A stretch of 64,000 nucleotides of DNA from Marinobacterium mangrovicola (GTDB taxonomy: Bacteria > Pseudomonadota > Gammaproteobacteria > Pseudomonadales > Balneatricaceae), in contig NZ_SMFU01000007.1 of assembly GCF_004339595.1 (NCBI RefSeq), forward strand, positions 310,001 to 374,000. Reading direction: 5' to 3'. The notes under the pieces are model-generated. The model had not been told where the DNA came from and searched no databases. It was given only the letters and a program-made list of their open reading frames with translations. Positions 34,506 through 45,733 of the stretch are shown here, one piece after another. The stretch's first letter is position 1. Each line of letters begins with the position of its first letter. The position numbers were made by a program, and so were the translations under genes.

Positions 34506-36215
34506 ATGATGGGCAGTATCAATCCCTATGCAACTTCCTACTCTACCTTGCCGGCGGGGTTGAACCGCTGGGCTTACGCCAACCTCGTTGATTTCTTCGA
34601 GCGCACCTGCGCCCGCTACGCCGATAAACCCGCGTTCACCAGTTTTGGCCGTACTCTCAGCTATGCCGAGCTAGAGCGTCTTTCAGCTTCCTTTGCCGTC
34701 TATATCCAGCGTCATACCGACCTTAGTCCCGGTGACCGTATCGCTATCCAGCTGCCCAACCTGATTCAGTATCCGGTAGTGCTGTTCGGTGCACTGCGGG
34801 CCGGTCTGGTGGTAGTCAATACCAATCCGCTTTATACCGCTGAAGAGATGGCGCATCAGTTCGCCGATTCCGGCGCCCGTGCGCTGGTGATTCACAAAAG
34901 CATGGCGCATAAGGCAGAGGCGATACTGGAGCGCACCCAGCTAAACCATCTTTTTGTTACTCAGGTGGGCGATCTGCACGGCTTTGTAAAACGCACACTG
35001 CTTAATGCGGCGATCAAGTACATCAAACACCTTGAGCCGGACTTTTATCTGCCGGGCGCGCTGGGGCTGAGGGATGTGCTGCTTGAGCACCTGGGTGAAA
35101 GGCCGACACCGGTAAAACCGGGCCTGCACGATCTGGCAGTGCTGCAGTACACCGGCGGCACCACCGGTGTTGCCAAGGGCGCGATGCTGACTCAGGGAAA
35201 CCTGCTCGCCAACCTGATGCAGGGCTACGACTTCATTAACAGCCAAGGCAGTGGCTGGGCGGAGAACGTGCTGCTGCCGCTGCCGCTCTACCATATCTAT
35301 GCCTTTACCGTATCGCAGATCATCATGGCCTCGGGCGGACACTGCGTGTTGGTGGCCAATCCTCGCGATATAGATTCCCTGGTGCGGGAAATAGCGCACT
35401 GGCCGATGACGGCGTTTATGGGGCTGAATACGCTGTTTAACGCTCTGTGTAACCGCGAGACCTTCAGGCAGCTGGACTTCAGTCGCCTGGAGCTGACCTT
35501 GTCGGGTGGCATGGCGCTGACACGGGACGCGGCCAATCGCTGGGAGAAGGTGACCGGCTGCCCGATCATGGAGGCTTATGGTTTGACCGAAGCGTCCCCG
35601 GCGGTGGCGATCAACCCGCGTCATGCGATTCAGCCGGGTACTATCGGACTGGCTCTGCCGCATACCGAAGTTAAAGTGGTGGATGAAGAGGGCCGGCAGG
35701 TGGCCGATGGCGTGCCCGGTATGCTCTGTGTGCGTGGGCCGCAGGTGATGGCAGGTTACTGGCAGCGTGAGGAGGAGACCCACGAGACGATCACCGATGA
35801 CGGTTGGTTGAAGACCGGTGATATCGCCGTACAGCAGAGTGACGGTTACCTGCGTATCGTCGACCGGGCCAAAGATCTGATCATCGTCTCCGGGTTTAAT
35901 GTGTATCCCAACGAAGTGGAGGATGTGGTCTGTGCACATCCTGAGGTCGTCGAATGCGCCGCCATCGGTGTGCCCGATCCTGACAGTGGCGAACGGGTGA
36001 AGCTCTTTGTGGTGAGTAACTCTGCATCGCTTGACCGTGCGGCTATCCGGGAGTGGTGCCGCCGCCATCTGACCGCGTACAAGGTACCGCGGGAGGTGGA
36101 GCTGGTCACAGAGCTGCCCAAGTCACCGGTGGGTAAGGTGATCCGCCGCCATCTGCGTGATGCCCCGCCTGCGGCGGATACGACCGGTACCACTGAAAGT
36201 CGCCGCAGCGCCTGA
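34506..36215 (+). CDS. Long-chain fatty acid-CoA ligase (FadD-like)
   Basis: AMP-forming acyl-CoA synthetase of 569 residues from the ATG at 34506 (GGAGG about 8 nt upstream; a GTG at 34503 and an ATG at 34509 are alternatives). Motifs: P-loop YTGGTTGVAKGA, MEAYGLTEASP (A5), GDIAVQQSDGYLRIVDRAKD (A7/A8) and the C-terminal catalytic lysine in SPVGKVIRR. It activates fatty acids for beta-oxidation or lipid synthesis. Monocistronic: flanked by the subtilase terminator and the nifX-paralogue promoter. A short Thr/Ser-rich tail ends the protein. Confidence 0.92.
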   Translation: MMGSINPYATSYSTLPAGLNRWAYANLVDFFERTCARYADKPAFTSFGRTLSYAELERLSASFAVYIQRHTDLSPGDRIAIQLPNLIQYPVVLFGALRAGLVVVNTNPLYTAEEMAHQFADSGARALVIHKSMAHKAEAILERTQLNHLFVTQVGDLHGFVKRTLLNAAIKYIKHLEPDFYLPGALGLRDVLLEHLGERPTPVKPGLHDLAVLQYTGGTTGVAKGAMLTQGNLLANLMQGYDFINSQGSGWAENVLLPLPLYHIYAFTVSQIIMASGGHCVLVANPRDIDSLVREIAHWPMTAFMGLNTLFNALCNRETFRQLDFSRLELTLSGGMALTRDAANRWEKVTGCPIMEAYGLTEASPAVAINPRHAIQPGTIGLALPHTEVKVVDEEGRQVADGVPGMLCVRGPQVMAGYWQREEETHETITDDGWLKTGDIAVQQSDGYLRIVDRAKDLIIVSGFNVYPNEVEDVVCAHPEVVECAAIGVPDPDSGERVKLFVVSNSASLDRAAIREWCRRHLTAYKVPREVELVTELPKSPVGKVIRRHLRDAPPAADTTGTTESRRSA

Positions 36216-36241
36216 GCATCCAGACGGACCGGTCGCCGGAT

Positions 36242-36257
36242 TGTCGTCTTTGCGACA
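36242..36257 (+). promoter_or_regulatory. Putative NifA UAS for the orphan nifX paralogue
   Basis: Exact TGT-N10-ACA (TGT CGTCTTTGCG ACA), itself inside a TTGTCG/CGACAA palindrome, 95 bp upstream of the sigma54-like element at 36351. Confidence 0.6.
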
Positions 36258-36350
36258 ACTCTGGGGCCGGTGCCGGTTTGACTTCTCTCCTTGTGCATGC
36301 CCGGTGCTGTAACTCGCTGAATTCTAGCTTCTTATCTCGGGGCTTTCGTC

Positions 36351-36366
36351 TGGTGTGGCGTTTGCA
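36351..36366 (+). promoter_or_regulatory. Putative sigma54 promoter for the orphan nifX paralogue
   Basis: TGGTGTGGCGTTTGCA: GG-N10-GC spacing and a perfect -12 TTGCA, but a weak -24 (TGGTGT instead of TGGCAC). It lies 82 bp before the ATG at 36448. Confidence 0.5.
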
Positions 36367-36447
36367 ATGCTGGTGTAAACGGGTTGGTCGAGCAGCCCGT
36401 ACACCCGCCTCCGGCCAGTGTCGGAAGCCCTCTGCTAGGAGATAGAT

Positions 36448-36927
36448 ATGAGCACAGATATCAGCTTCCAGTGCGTGGCCGATGCGGTCAGTGATCCTCA
36501 GGCACTGATTGTGGCCTTCGCGTCCCAGGATGGAGAGATGGTGGACCAGCACTTTGGCTCCGCCCAAGCGTTTTATACTTGGGCGATAACCGCAGAGAGT
36601 GCCGAGCTGATCGCCAGTCATGATTTTGGCTATGAGAAAAAGGACGGTAACGAAGACAAGCTCAAACCGAAGATGGCCTGGCTGGTGGGTGCCGATGTGG
36701 TCTATTGCGGCTCAATAGGCGGTTCGGCCACTCGCCAGCTGGTGACCCTGGGCATTAACCCGATCAAGGTGAAGGGCGGTCCGGATGTGGAGGAGCTTGT
36801 TGAGTCGCTGCAGGCAGATCTGGCCAGTGACTCCCCGGAATTCTGGCTGGCGAATATCCTCAAGCGCAAGGCGGGTGGCGGTGATGACCGCTTTGACCTG
36901 ATGGAAGATGAGGGCTGGGAAGGCTGA
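36448..36927 (+). CDS. Orphan NifX paralogue (FeMo-cofactor binding domain)
   Basis: Protein of 159 residues, a single NifX/NafY-type domain. It shares with NifX at 6620 the motifs QHFGSAxAF, GNEDKLxxK versus DNEDRLPAK, GxSAxRQL-type region, a fixed SxxWLA and C-terminal EGWE. It lies 29 kb from the nif cluster, between fadD and an AEC transporter. GGAG precedes the ATG. It carries a putative NifA/sigma54 control region, so it is likely induced with nif. Alternatively it may belong to the broader NifX/NifB-like family with a non-nitrogenase role; the upstream sites argue against this. Confidence 0.85.
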   Translation: MSTDISFQCVADAVSDPQALIVAFASQDGEMVDQHFGSAQAFYTWAITAESAELIASHDFGYEKKDGNEDKLKPKMAWLVGADVVYCGSIGGSATRQLVTLGINPIKVKGGPDVEELVESLQADLASDSPEFWLANILKRKAGGGDDRFDLMEDEGWEG

Positions 36928-37098
36928 AATACGGTCGGTATAGGCGCATAATGCAGAGCTTGTGACGCCGCCCTGACGGCGTGGAGGAACGGGCCGAGGT
37001 GCCGGTCTATGCGGGCTGGCGCTTTGCCTGGCCCAGATACAACTCGTTATCCCGTAGTTCCTCCTCTGTTGTTCAGCCTGTAAGGATACACCCACCCC

Positions 37099-37983
37099 AT
37101 GTTCCAAGCCTTCCTCGTCCCGATTCTGCCGGTCATTCTGATCGCCGCTTTAGGCGCACTGCTCAGCCGCAAAACTGAATGGCTCAATAATCCCTCCCTG
37201 GGCGCCATGGTCACCAATATTGGCCTGCCCGCGCTTTTGCTGCATTCACTGCTGAGCATGGAGATGGACCTCTCTGGCATGGGGCGGATTCTGCTGGCGA
37301 TGGTGGCGACTCTGGCCTTGTCTGCGCTGATTACCTGGCCGGTGCTGCGACTTTGCGGCCAGTCGGTGCGGCGCTATCTCTCGGTCCTGGTCAACCCGAA
37401 TACGGGCAACCTGGGAATACCGGTCTCCTACGCGCTGCTCGGCGAGGACGCGCTGGCGGTGGCGGTAGTGGTGTCATCGGTGGTGACCATCAGCCATTTC
37501 ACCCTGGGTGTGTCGGTGATGTCGGGCAGCTTTGCGCCGCGTCAGCTGCTGCGCAACGCACCGGCGCTGGCGCTGGTACTGGCCGCTGTGTTGCTGGGTT
37601 TTGAGGTGCAACCACCGGAGTTTGTGATGCGCACCCTGGATATGGTGGGTGGGATGACCCTGCCGATCATGCTGCTGTTGCTGGGGCGTTCGCTGGCGGC
37701 TTTGAAGCTTGGGCGCTCTACTCAGTGGACGCCGTTGCTGCTGATGTCGGCCTATCGCCCGCTGGTCGGGCTGATCAGTGCGCTGGCAGTGATCTGGCTG
37801 CTGAGGCTCAATGAGCTGGATGCGCGGGTGCTGATGATTCAGGCGGTGATGCCGGTGGCAGTGATCAGTTATATCCTGACCGTGCGTTACGAAGGACCCA
37901 CCGAACGGGTGGCAGGTTTGATTCTGCTATCGATGCCGGCCTCCTTTGTGGTGGTCGGCATCCTGGCCCATTTCTGGTTGTAG
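37099..37983 (+). CDS. AEC (auxin efflux carrier) family transporter
   Basis: Integral membrane protein of 294 residues with about ten hydrophobic helices in two halves, the AEC/BASS layout. The conserved NTGNLGIPVSY stretch (about 100-110) is the family's substrate-site motif. Bacterial members export or import dicarboxylates or amino acids; the substrate here is unknown. The gene follows the nifX paralogue by 171 bp and converges on the lipoprotein gene. Confidence 0.87.
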   Translation: MFQAFLVPILPVILIAALGALLSRKTEWLNNPSLGAMVTNIGLPALLLHSLLSMEMDLSGMGRILLAMVATLALSALITWPVLRLCGQSVRRYLSVLVNPNTGNLGIPVSYALLGEDALAVAVVVSSVVTISHFTLGVSVMSGSFAPRQLLRNAPALALVLAAVLLGFEVQPPEFVMRTLDMVGGMTLPIMLLLLGRSLAALKLGRSTQWTPLLLMSAYRPLVGLISALAVIWLLRLNELDARVLMIQAVMPVAVISYILTVRYEGPTERVAGLILLSMPASFVVVGILAHFWL

Positions 37984-37997
37984 CTTGCTGGAGGGCG

Positions 37998-38558
37998 TTA
38001 CTTGATGATGATCAGGTCGCGCTTTTGCTCGATCTCTTCGATACGTGCCTGGGTCGCTTCGATAAACGCCTGGCCGGCGGCAATGCGGGCCTCGTTTTCA
38101 TCGTCAAACTGAAGGAATGCACGGGTCATCGCCGAACGGCGACGGTCAAGCCAGGCATTCTGCTCCGTGAGCTCCTTGACCCGGGCATCACGGGGCAGGA
38201 AGTCGAGCATATCCTGGAACAGGACAAACAGCTGGGTATCGTACAGGTAAGCAACGCTGGAGAGCGTTTCATTGCGCGCTTCGGGGGAGGATTCTGCGGC
38301 GAACTGGCTTTCCAGTTGTGCCAGCGGTTGTTCCAGGTCCGGGAACCAGTCCAGCTCTTCGCTCAGGCCGCGGGCGATCTTTTCGTTGCGACTCAGCTCC
38401 GGCTTTTTCGTCTCTTTCTCTACTTCGGCAGCGCGCGGGGTTACGGGCGCGTCGGATTCTTCACCGCCCATAAACGGCATGGGGATGGACTCGCAGCCGG
38501 CGAGCATTAACGTGGCAAAAGCGACGGAAAGGCCGCGGGCCCGGGTGAATACGCGCAT
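37998..38558 (-). CDS. Lipoprotein of unknown function
   Basis: Protein of 186 residues with a lipobox LAGC at about residues 20-23, so a lipid-anchored envelope protein. The mature part is hydrophilic and mostly helical, with Glu/Lys-rich stretches. Its C-terminal half (about 120-180) resembles the helical LprI/DUF1311-like pattern only loosely. The residue after Cys is Glu, which does not signal inner-membrane retention in the usual Asp rule. I do not recognise a function. Confidence 0.7.
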   Translation of the reverse strand: MRVFTRARGLSVAFATLMLAGCESIPMPFMGGEESDAPVTPRAAEVEKETKKPELSRNEKIARGLSEELDWFPDLEQPLAQLESQFAAESSPEARNETLSSVAYLYDTQLFVLFQDMLDFLPRDARVKELTEQNAWLDRRRSAMTRAFLQFDDENEARIAAGQAFIEATQARIEEIEQKRDLIIIK

Positions 38559-38611
38559 TCCTTGTTTCCCTGTCAGATGAGTTGAGGGGCCATTCTAACC
38601 GAGGCCCGGGC

Positions 38612-38639
38612 AAGAGGCATCCCGCAGGGGATGCCTCTT
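38612..38639. terminator. Hairpin downstream of the TonB receptor gene
   Basis: AAGAGGCATCCC and GGGATGCCTCTT arms with a 4-nt loop, 20 bp past the receptor's stop on the minus strand. The stem is very stable, but there is no T-run of six or more. Confidence 0.65.
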
Positions 38640-38659
38640 CAGGGAGCAGGTCGCGCCGA

Positions 38660-40786
38660 TCAGTACTTCCAGCTCACACTCAGGCTGGCGTTGCGGGGCT
38701 CGCCGTAGTAGCTCTGCGTGCTGTACAGCGAGTTCAGGTACTTCTCATCTGTCAGGTTTTTCAGATTCAACTGGGCGCTGAGATTTTCGCTGAAACGGTA
38801 GGAGGCCATCAGATCCACCAGGGCGTAGGCGTCCTGGGTGGTGGTGATGCCGGCAGCCTGTTCGCGCTTGATATCGTCCTGCCACCTGACACTGGCGCCC
38901 ATCTTCATCTGTGGCAGGGCGGCGGGCTGATAGGTGGTGGCCAGTTTCAGCTGGCGTGCCGGAATGAAGGTGCGTATTGCGTCGCCCTGATCATCCTCGA
39001 TCTGTACGTAGGTAAAACCGGCGGTGGCGTGCCAGCGTGGCGCCAGTTCACCGGCCAGGGTGAGCTCAAAGCCGCGGCTCTCGGTGTCTTCACCCACGTA
39101 GAAAGTGGTGTTGTCGGCGCGGCGGCCACCGGAGGTCGCCAGGTCCGACTGTTTCGCGGTGAACAGGGCGGCGCCGGTCTCCAGTTTGCCATCCAGCCAG
39201 GTGCTTTTCAGGCCGACTTCATAGGCATCGCCCATGACCGGGTCGAGACGTGAGCCGGCTTCATCGGTTTCGCTCTGAGGACGGAAAATCTCGGTGTAGC
39301 TGGCGTAAACCGAATGGCGCTCGGTCAGGTCATACACCAGCCCGGCGTAGGGTGTCAGTTCACTGTCGCCGCGGTCTTGGTTTGCGCTGTAGGCGTCGCC
39401 TTTGGTGCGCAGGGATGTGTAGCGCGCGCCACCGATCAGGTTCAGCTGATCGGTCAGGCTGAAGCGGCCGGCGGCGTATACGCTGCGGGTCCAGTCTTTC
39501 CAGCTGCTGGCTGACTGTCTGGCATCAAAGCTGGGCTTTGGATAGTTGCCGTCCCACCTATCGCCCCAGTCGAGAGGGGTGCCTATACCCTGGCCGAAGT
39601 TGTTTAACTGAGATGACTCGGTTGAAGACCAGCTGGCGCCAAGCACGGCTTCATGTTCTCTGCCGCCCAGTGAAAAACCACCGCTGGCATAGACATCGCC
39701 CAGCAGCTGTTCGTCATCCTGCTCGTGGCGCGAGGGATAGGCGTAAGGTCCGGACTCGTTCGCGGCATTCGGCGTACCGGCGACATAGAAAAGGGCGTCG
39801 TCGGTCCTGCTCTCGATATAGCTCAGGTTCGCTTTCAGCTGCCAGCCGTTGGCGAAGCGTTGCTGCAGCTCCACAAAAGTCTCTTCACGGGTGTTATCCA
39901 GATAAGCCCAGTCGGTCGCGGTACTGGTGGAAACGTCATAGTCGGTGGCGGAACCGTCGGTGTAGAACAGCGGCAGGGCTCCCCAGAGCGGAGCATCCGG
40001 CTGAACGGTCTGGCGGCTGTGGCCGATGGTGAGTAGCGTGGAGTCGGTCAGGTCGGCTTCAACAACGCCATAAAACAGGTTGTTTTCACGGCTGTAGCGG
40101 TCCAGGTAAGAGTCGCCGGCGTCGTGGGCACCCACCAGTCGGCCGCGCACCGTTCCCGCTTTGTTCAGGGCCCCGCTGACATCGGCGTCGATGCGGCGAT
40201 TATCCCAGCTGCCGTAGCGCGCATTGACCTGCGCCTGAAACTCTTCGGTGGGGCGTTTGCGCACGTAGTTGACCGTGGCCGACGGTGAGCCGGTGCCGGT
40301 CATCAGGCCGTTGGCGCCGCGCAGCACTTCGATACGGTCGTACATGGCGGTGTCCATATCGCCGTAGAGCAGGTCATAGGTAAACGGCAGGCCGAGACCA
40401 TCCTGCTGAAAGTTCTGGATATCGAAACCACGGGCAGTGAAGGTAGCGCGGTCGGTTTCCACCCTTTCAACGGTGACGCCAGGGGTGGCATCCAGCACCT
40501 CCTTGGCGCCATCCAGACCAAAGTCGTCCATCTGCTGACGGGTAACCGTGGTGACGGTCTGCGGAGTTTCCTTCGCCGTCAGTTGCAGCCGCGTGGCGGC
40601 AGCGGAAGACTCTGATCTGTAGGTGTTCTCGGTACTCTGACCGCCATCGATCGCGGTATCGCTTATCTGCAGAGTGTCCAGGGCGACGTGATCCTGCTGA
40701 TCGGCAGCCTGGGTATAGGGTGCGTGGATCAGTGCTGCGATGGCTAGGGTGAGGGCTGAGACCGGGAAAGAGGGATGTATCTTCAT
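38660..40786 (-). CDS. TonB-dependent ferric siderophore receptor (FhuE/FpvA class)
   Basis: Outer-membrane receptor of 708 residues. Signal peptide (about 28 residues), then a plug domain (about 70-175, ETPQTVTTVTRQQMDD, VLRGANGLMTGTGSPSATVN) and a beta-barrel to a C-terminal aromatic residue (WKY). It lacks the N-terminal STN signalling domain, so no sigma/anti-sigma partner is expected. Neighbouring FhuBCDF genes point to hydroxamate siderophores such as ferrichrome, coprogen or rhodotorulate (inference). A Fur box lies upstream at 40810. Confidence 0.9.
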   Translation of the reverse strand: MKIHPSFPVSALTLAIAALIHAPYTQAADQQDHVALDTLQISDTAIDGGQSTENTYRSESSAAATRLQLTAKETPQTVTTVTRQQMDDFGLDGAKEVLDATPGVTVERVETDRATFTARGFDIQNFQQDGLGLPFTYDLLYGDMDTAMYDRIEVLRGANGLMTGTGSPSATVNYVRKRPTEEFQAQVNARYGSWDNRRIDADVSGALNKAGTVRGRLVGAHDAGDSYLDRYSRENNLFYGVVEADLTDSTLLTIGHSRQTVQPDAPLWGALPLFYTDGSATDYDVSTSTATDWAYLDNTREETFVELQQRFANGWQLKANLSYIESRTDDALFYVAGTPNAANESGPYAYPSRHEQDDEQLLGDVYASGGFSLGGREHEAVLGASWSSTESSQLNNFGQGIGTPLDWGDRWDGNYPKPSFDARQSASSWKDWTRSVYAAGRFSLTDQLNLIGGARYTSLRTKGDAYSANQDRGDSELTPYAGLVYDLTERHSVYASYTEIFRPQSETDEAGSRLDPVMGDAYEVGLKSTWLDGKLETGAALFTAKQSDLATSGGRRADNTTFYVGEDTESRGFELTLAGELAPRWHATAGFTYVQIEDDQGDAIRTFIPARQLKLATTYQPAALPQMKMGASVRWQDDIKREQAAGITTTQDAYALVDLMASYRFSENLSAQLNLKNLTDEKYLNSLYSTQSYYGEPRNASLSVSWKY

Positions 40787-40809
40787 TATAGCGTCCTGCT
40801 AATAATAGA

Positions 40810-40828
40810 GTTAATGATTATCATTTAT
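40810..40828 (-). promoter_or_regulatory. Fur box upstream of the TonB receptor
   Basis: On the minus strand the centre ATGATAATCATTA equals 13 bp of the 19-bp Fur consensus. It lies about 25-45 bp upstream of the receptor ATG. Confidence 0.8.
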
Positions 40829-40924
40829 TTTGTTGACTTGTTGTTATTGTTTGTCCGTAACCTGCGTTGTTGCAGGGTTACGAATTACGAATCACGCGTT
40901 AACGTTAAGAGTTAAAGAGTCGGG

Positions 40925-42742
<1,818 letters not shown>

Positions 42743-42792
42743 CAGGGCCGTATCCTTGCTGGCTCTACCCTTGGGGCTTATTTATCCGGTGC

Positions 42793-44760
42793 TCAGGCGC
42801 TGGCAAAGCGCCGCCGGGAGAGCAGATAAACAAAGTAGCTGCCGCCGATAATCGAGGTCAGCGACCCCACCGGCAGGGTGCTGGGCGGGATCAGCGTGCG
42901 GCTCAGTGCCTCTGACAGCAGCATCACGCCGCTGCCGATCAGGGCCGCATAAAGCAGGTGCTGACGCACGCCGCGGGCACCAAGCAGTGATGCCAGGTGC
43001 GGTGCCAGCAGGCCGATAAAGGCGATGGGTCCCACCAGGGCGGTGACCAGTGCGCAGACCAGGCCGACCACGGCGAGCAGAGCGGTGCGCGCGGCGCCGG
43101 TGGCCAGGCCACGGCCACGGGCCACGGTTTCACTGATGCTGAGCAGCGTCAGCGCGCGCTCGCCAAACAGCGTGATTCCCAGGCAGAACATGCAGCCGAT
43201 AAATAGCATCAGGGCTTTATCGCCGGTCACCAGGTAAGTGGCACCCTGCATCCAGCTGAGCAGGGCAAAGGCGCGGTCGCCGCCCTGGGTCATCACCAGT
43301 TGCAGGCAGGCTTCCATCAGTGCTGCCAGCGAGATACCGATCATTGCGAGCCGGCCGGGAGAGAACTGCTGGCGGGCGTTAAGCAGTAGAAGCAGAGCCA
43401 GTACGCCGAGGCTGCCGGCCAGCGCGTTAGCGATCATGCTCGGGCTATTGATCACCTGGCCACTGACCGCGCCGATAATAATCGCCAGCGTCGCACCGGC
43501 AGAGATGCCGAGAATATCGGGGCTGGCCAGCGGGTTGCGGATCAGTCGCTGCAGGATCACTCCGGCCACGGCAAGGCCGGTACCGGCAGACAGGGCGGTG
43601 AGTATGCCGGGCCAGCGCAGCTGCCAGATAATCGGTTCCGGCACTGCCAGCATCCAGCCATCCTGGAGGTGATCGAGAAAGATCGCGCCGGCGCCGCTGA
43701 CCAGCCCAAACAGGATCAGCAGGGGCAGGGTGAAGCGCCCTGGTTCACGCTGAATACTCCAGGGTTTCTCTTCGATCTGTCCGCCTTCACCCTTGCGCAG
43801 CAGCCACACCAGCATTGGCGCACCGATCAGTGCCGCGGTAGCGCCGCTGGGGACCAGAATGCCGCCCTGGGAGGCGAACATCGCCAGGCTGTCGGTGGCG
43901 GTGAGCAGCAGTGCACCCAGCAGCGGAGACATGGCCAGTTCCGAGCCCGCCCTGCGCATGCCGGCGATGCGTGCCAGGTTCGGCGTCAACAGGCCGATAA
44001 AGCCAACGATACCGGCGGCAGCGACGGCAACCGCGCTGTACCAAAGGGCCAGCAGCAGGAACAGGGCAAAAATCGGCAGCAGGTTCATGCCACGTGCCCG
44101 TGCACCCTGCTCGCCAAGGCGCAGCAGCGTCAGCACTCTGGGCGCCAGGAACAGCAGCGGCAGCGGCCACAACAGACGCGGTAGCAACCAGATCACCTTG
44201 TCCCAGCTCACCTGCGCCAGGTCGCCAGAGCTCCAGACAAACAGCGGCTGGGCGTATTGGTCGTTCAGCAGAATCAGCGCTGCGGCAATGGCCGCGAAAA
44301 GCAGGTTGATCGCCATGCCGGAGAGCACAATCGGTAAGCCGGAAAATCCCAGGCGACCGGCGAGCAGAAAGACGATCACCGTGGTGGTACCCGCACCGAT
44401 CAGCGCGGCAAGATCGCGATGTTCGCTGGCGAACTGCGGCGCCAGTAGCGTCAAAATGAGCAGGGAGAGCCAGGCGCCGGAAGAGGTACCAAGAGTCATC
44501 GGTGACAGCAGTCGGTTTTGCGTCAGCTGCTGTAGCAGGGAGCCCGCCAGTCCCAGCGTTGCGCCGATAATCAGCGCCATGCACAGGCGCGGCAGGGCCG
44601 ATTGTAGAAACTGAAAGTCCTGAGGCGTTTCGGCCTTGGCGCCAAACAGGAGGTTGACCTGTTGGCCGGCTGAAATTTCGGAGCCCAGCCAGAGGTGAAG
44701 CAGCGCGGCCAGAATCAATGCGCAGGGCAGGAACAGTGCGCGGGTTAAAGAGCAGTTCAT
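42793..44760 (-). CDS. fhuB: Fe3+-hydroxamate ABC permease, fused FhuB type
   Basis: Protein of 655 residues made of two tandem FecCD-type permease halves of about 320 residues each, with some 20 hydrophobic helices in total. This duplicated, single-chain layout is typical of FhuB. Each half contains the LGxxxGAxLxxL motif (LGTSSGAWLSLL and LGISAGATLAII). It imports ferric hydroxamates from FhuD across the inner membrane with FhuC. Start overlaps the fhuD-like stop by 4 nt. Confidence 0.93.
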   Translation of the reverse strand: MNCSLTRALFLPCALILAALLHLWLGSEISAGQQVNLLFGAKAETPQDFQFLQSALPRLCMALIIGATLGLAGSLLQQLTQNRLLSPMTLGTSSGAWLSLLILTLLAPQFASEHRDLAALIGAGTTTVIVFLLAGRLGFSGLPIVLSGMAINLLFAAIAAALILLNDQYAQPLFVWSSGDLAQVSWDKVIWLLPRLLWPLPLLFLAPRVLTLLRLGEQGARARGMNLLPIFALFLLLALWYSAVAVAAAGIVGFIGLLTPNLARIAGMRRAGSELAMSPLLGALLLTATDSLAMFASQGGILVPSGATAALIGAPMLVWLLRKGEGGQIEEKPWSIQREPGRFTLPLLILFGLVSGAGAIFLDHLQDGWMLAVPEPIIWQLRWPGILTALSAGTGLAVAGVILQRLIRNPLASPDILGISAGATLAIIIGAVSGQVINSPSMIANALAGSLGVLALLLLLNARQQFSPGRLAMIGISLAALMEACLQLVMTQGGDRAFALLSWMQGATYLVTGDKALMLFIGCMFCLGITLFGERALTLLSISETVARGRGLATGAARTALLAVVGLVCALVTALVGPIAFIGLLAPHLASLLGARGVRQHLLYAALIGSGVMLLSEALSRTLIPPSTLPVGSLTSIIGGSYFVYLLSRRRFASA

Positions 44761-45683
44761 GGCTTGGCCTCCGGCGCATCGGTCGGTAGCTCAAGTAGCG
44801 CCTTGGTGAGTTTCTCGGCCATGTAGTAACGGGATGATATGCCGCCGTAGCTCCAGGCCGGTTCCACTGAGCCCTGACGCCGGGCGTTGGCGAATGGCAT
44901 CGCCTCCCAGAACGGCAGGTTGAACAGCTTGTCTTCAAGCGGGAAGGGTTCTATCTGCAGCAGTACGCCTTCCACCTCGGTCAGCTGGGTCATGGGACGC
45001 AGCCCCACGCCCCAGGTTGAGGCTGGCAATGAAATCGACTCTTTCAGCCCAAGGGCGCTCAGTGCCGCATGGACCATGGAGTTGCTGTCGTGGATGTAGA
45101 CATGGGACAGGTTGGTCAGGCGCACGACATCGACGCTGGGCGGTTCACCGTTGAAGTGTTCGTTTACCTGCTGGCGCAGTGCGTTCAGTTTTGCTTTCTG
45201 CTTTTCCAGCTTCTGCAATGCCAGCTCTTCGCGATCAAACAGACGTGCGAGCTTAATAAAAGTGCTGCGGGCGCTTTCCTCGTTATCGTGATCGGCGTGG
45301 AAGTCATCGAAATAGAGCACCGGCGCGATCAGTTTGAGCTTTTGCAGCATGGCGCCCTGAGTTGAGCCGATGATGATCAGGTCCGGCTTCAGACGCGCGA
45401 TCCGTTCCAGACTCGGCTGGTGTCTTACGCCCACGTCCGCGACCTTTTCGGGCAGCGCCGGTTGCGCAACCCAGGTGTTGTAGCCACTGGTGTCGGCGAT
45501 GGCCAGCGGCGTGATATCCAGTTCGACCAGGTTTTCGACATTGTTCCAGCTCAGCGCGATAACCCGTTGCGGCGTCTTATCGAAGTGGTGGACGCCGGTG
45601 CTGTCGGTGATTTCGATTGCGAGGCTGGCTCGGCTCAGCGTCAGTAACAGTGCGAACAGACATAGAGAGAGCGCGGACTTCAT
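44757..45683 (-). CDS. fhuD: Periplasmic iron-siderophore binding protein (FhuD-like)
   Basis: Class III substrate-binding protein of 308 residues with a signal peptide (about 22 residues). Seen: ITDSTGVHHFDKTPQRVIALSW near the start of the mature part, VGVRHQPSLERIARLKPDLIIIG, and a long inter-lobe helix (about 150-175). The family binds ferric hydroxamate in the periplasm. Overlap with fhuB supports co-translation. FhuD is preferred over FepB or FecB because of the fused FhuB neighbour. Confidence 0.87.
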   Translation of the reverse strand: MKSALSLCLFALLLTLSRASLAIEITDSTGVHHFDKTPQRVIALSWNNVENLVELDITPLAIADTSGYNTWVAQPALPEKVADVGVRHQPSLERIARLKPDLIIIGSTQGAMLQKLKLIAPVLYFDDFHADHDNEESARSTFIKLARLFDREELALQKLEKQKAKLNALRQQVNEHFNGEPPSVDVVRLTNLSHVYIHDSNSMVHAALSALGLKESISLPASTWGVGLRPMTQLTEVEGVLLQIEPFPLEDKLFNLPFWEAMPFANARRQGSVEPAWSYGGISSRYYMAEKLTKALLELPTDAPEAKP

Positions 45684-45733
45684 CGTATTCCTTGTAGCTC
45701 CTTGTAAAACAAACAGTCGCGGTGGGAGATGGT

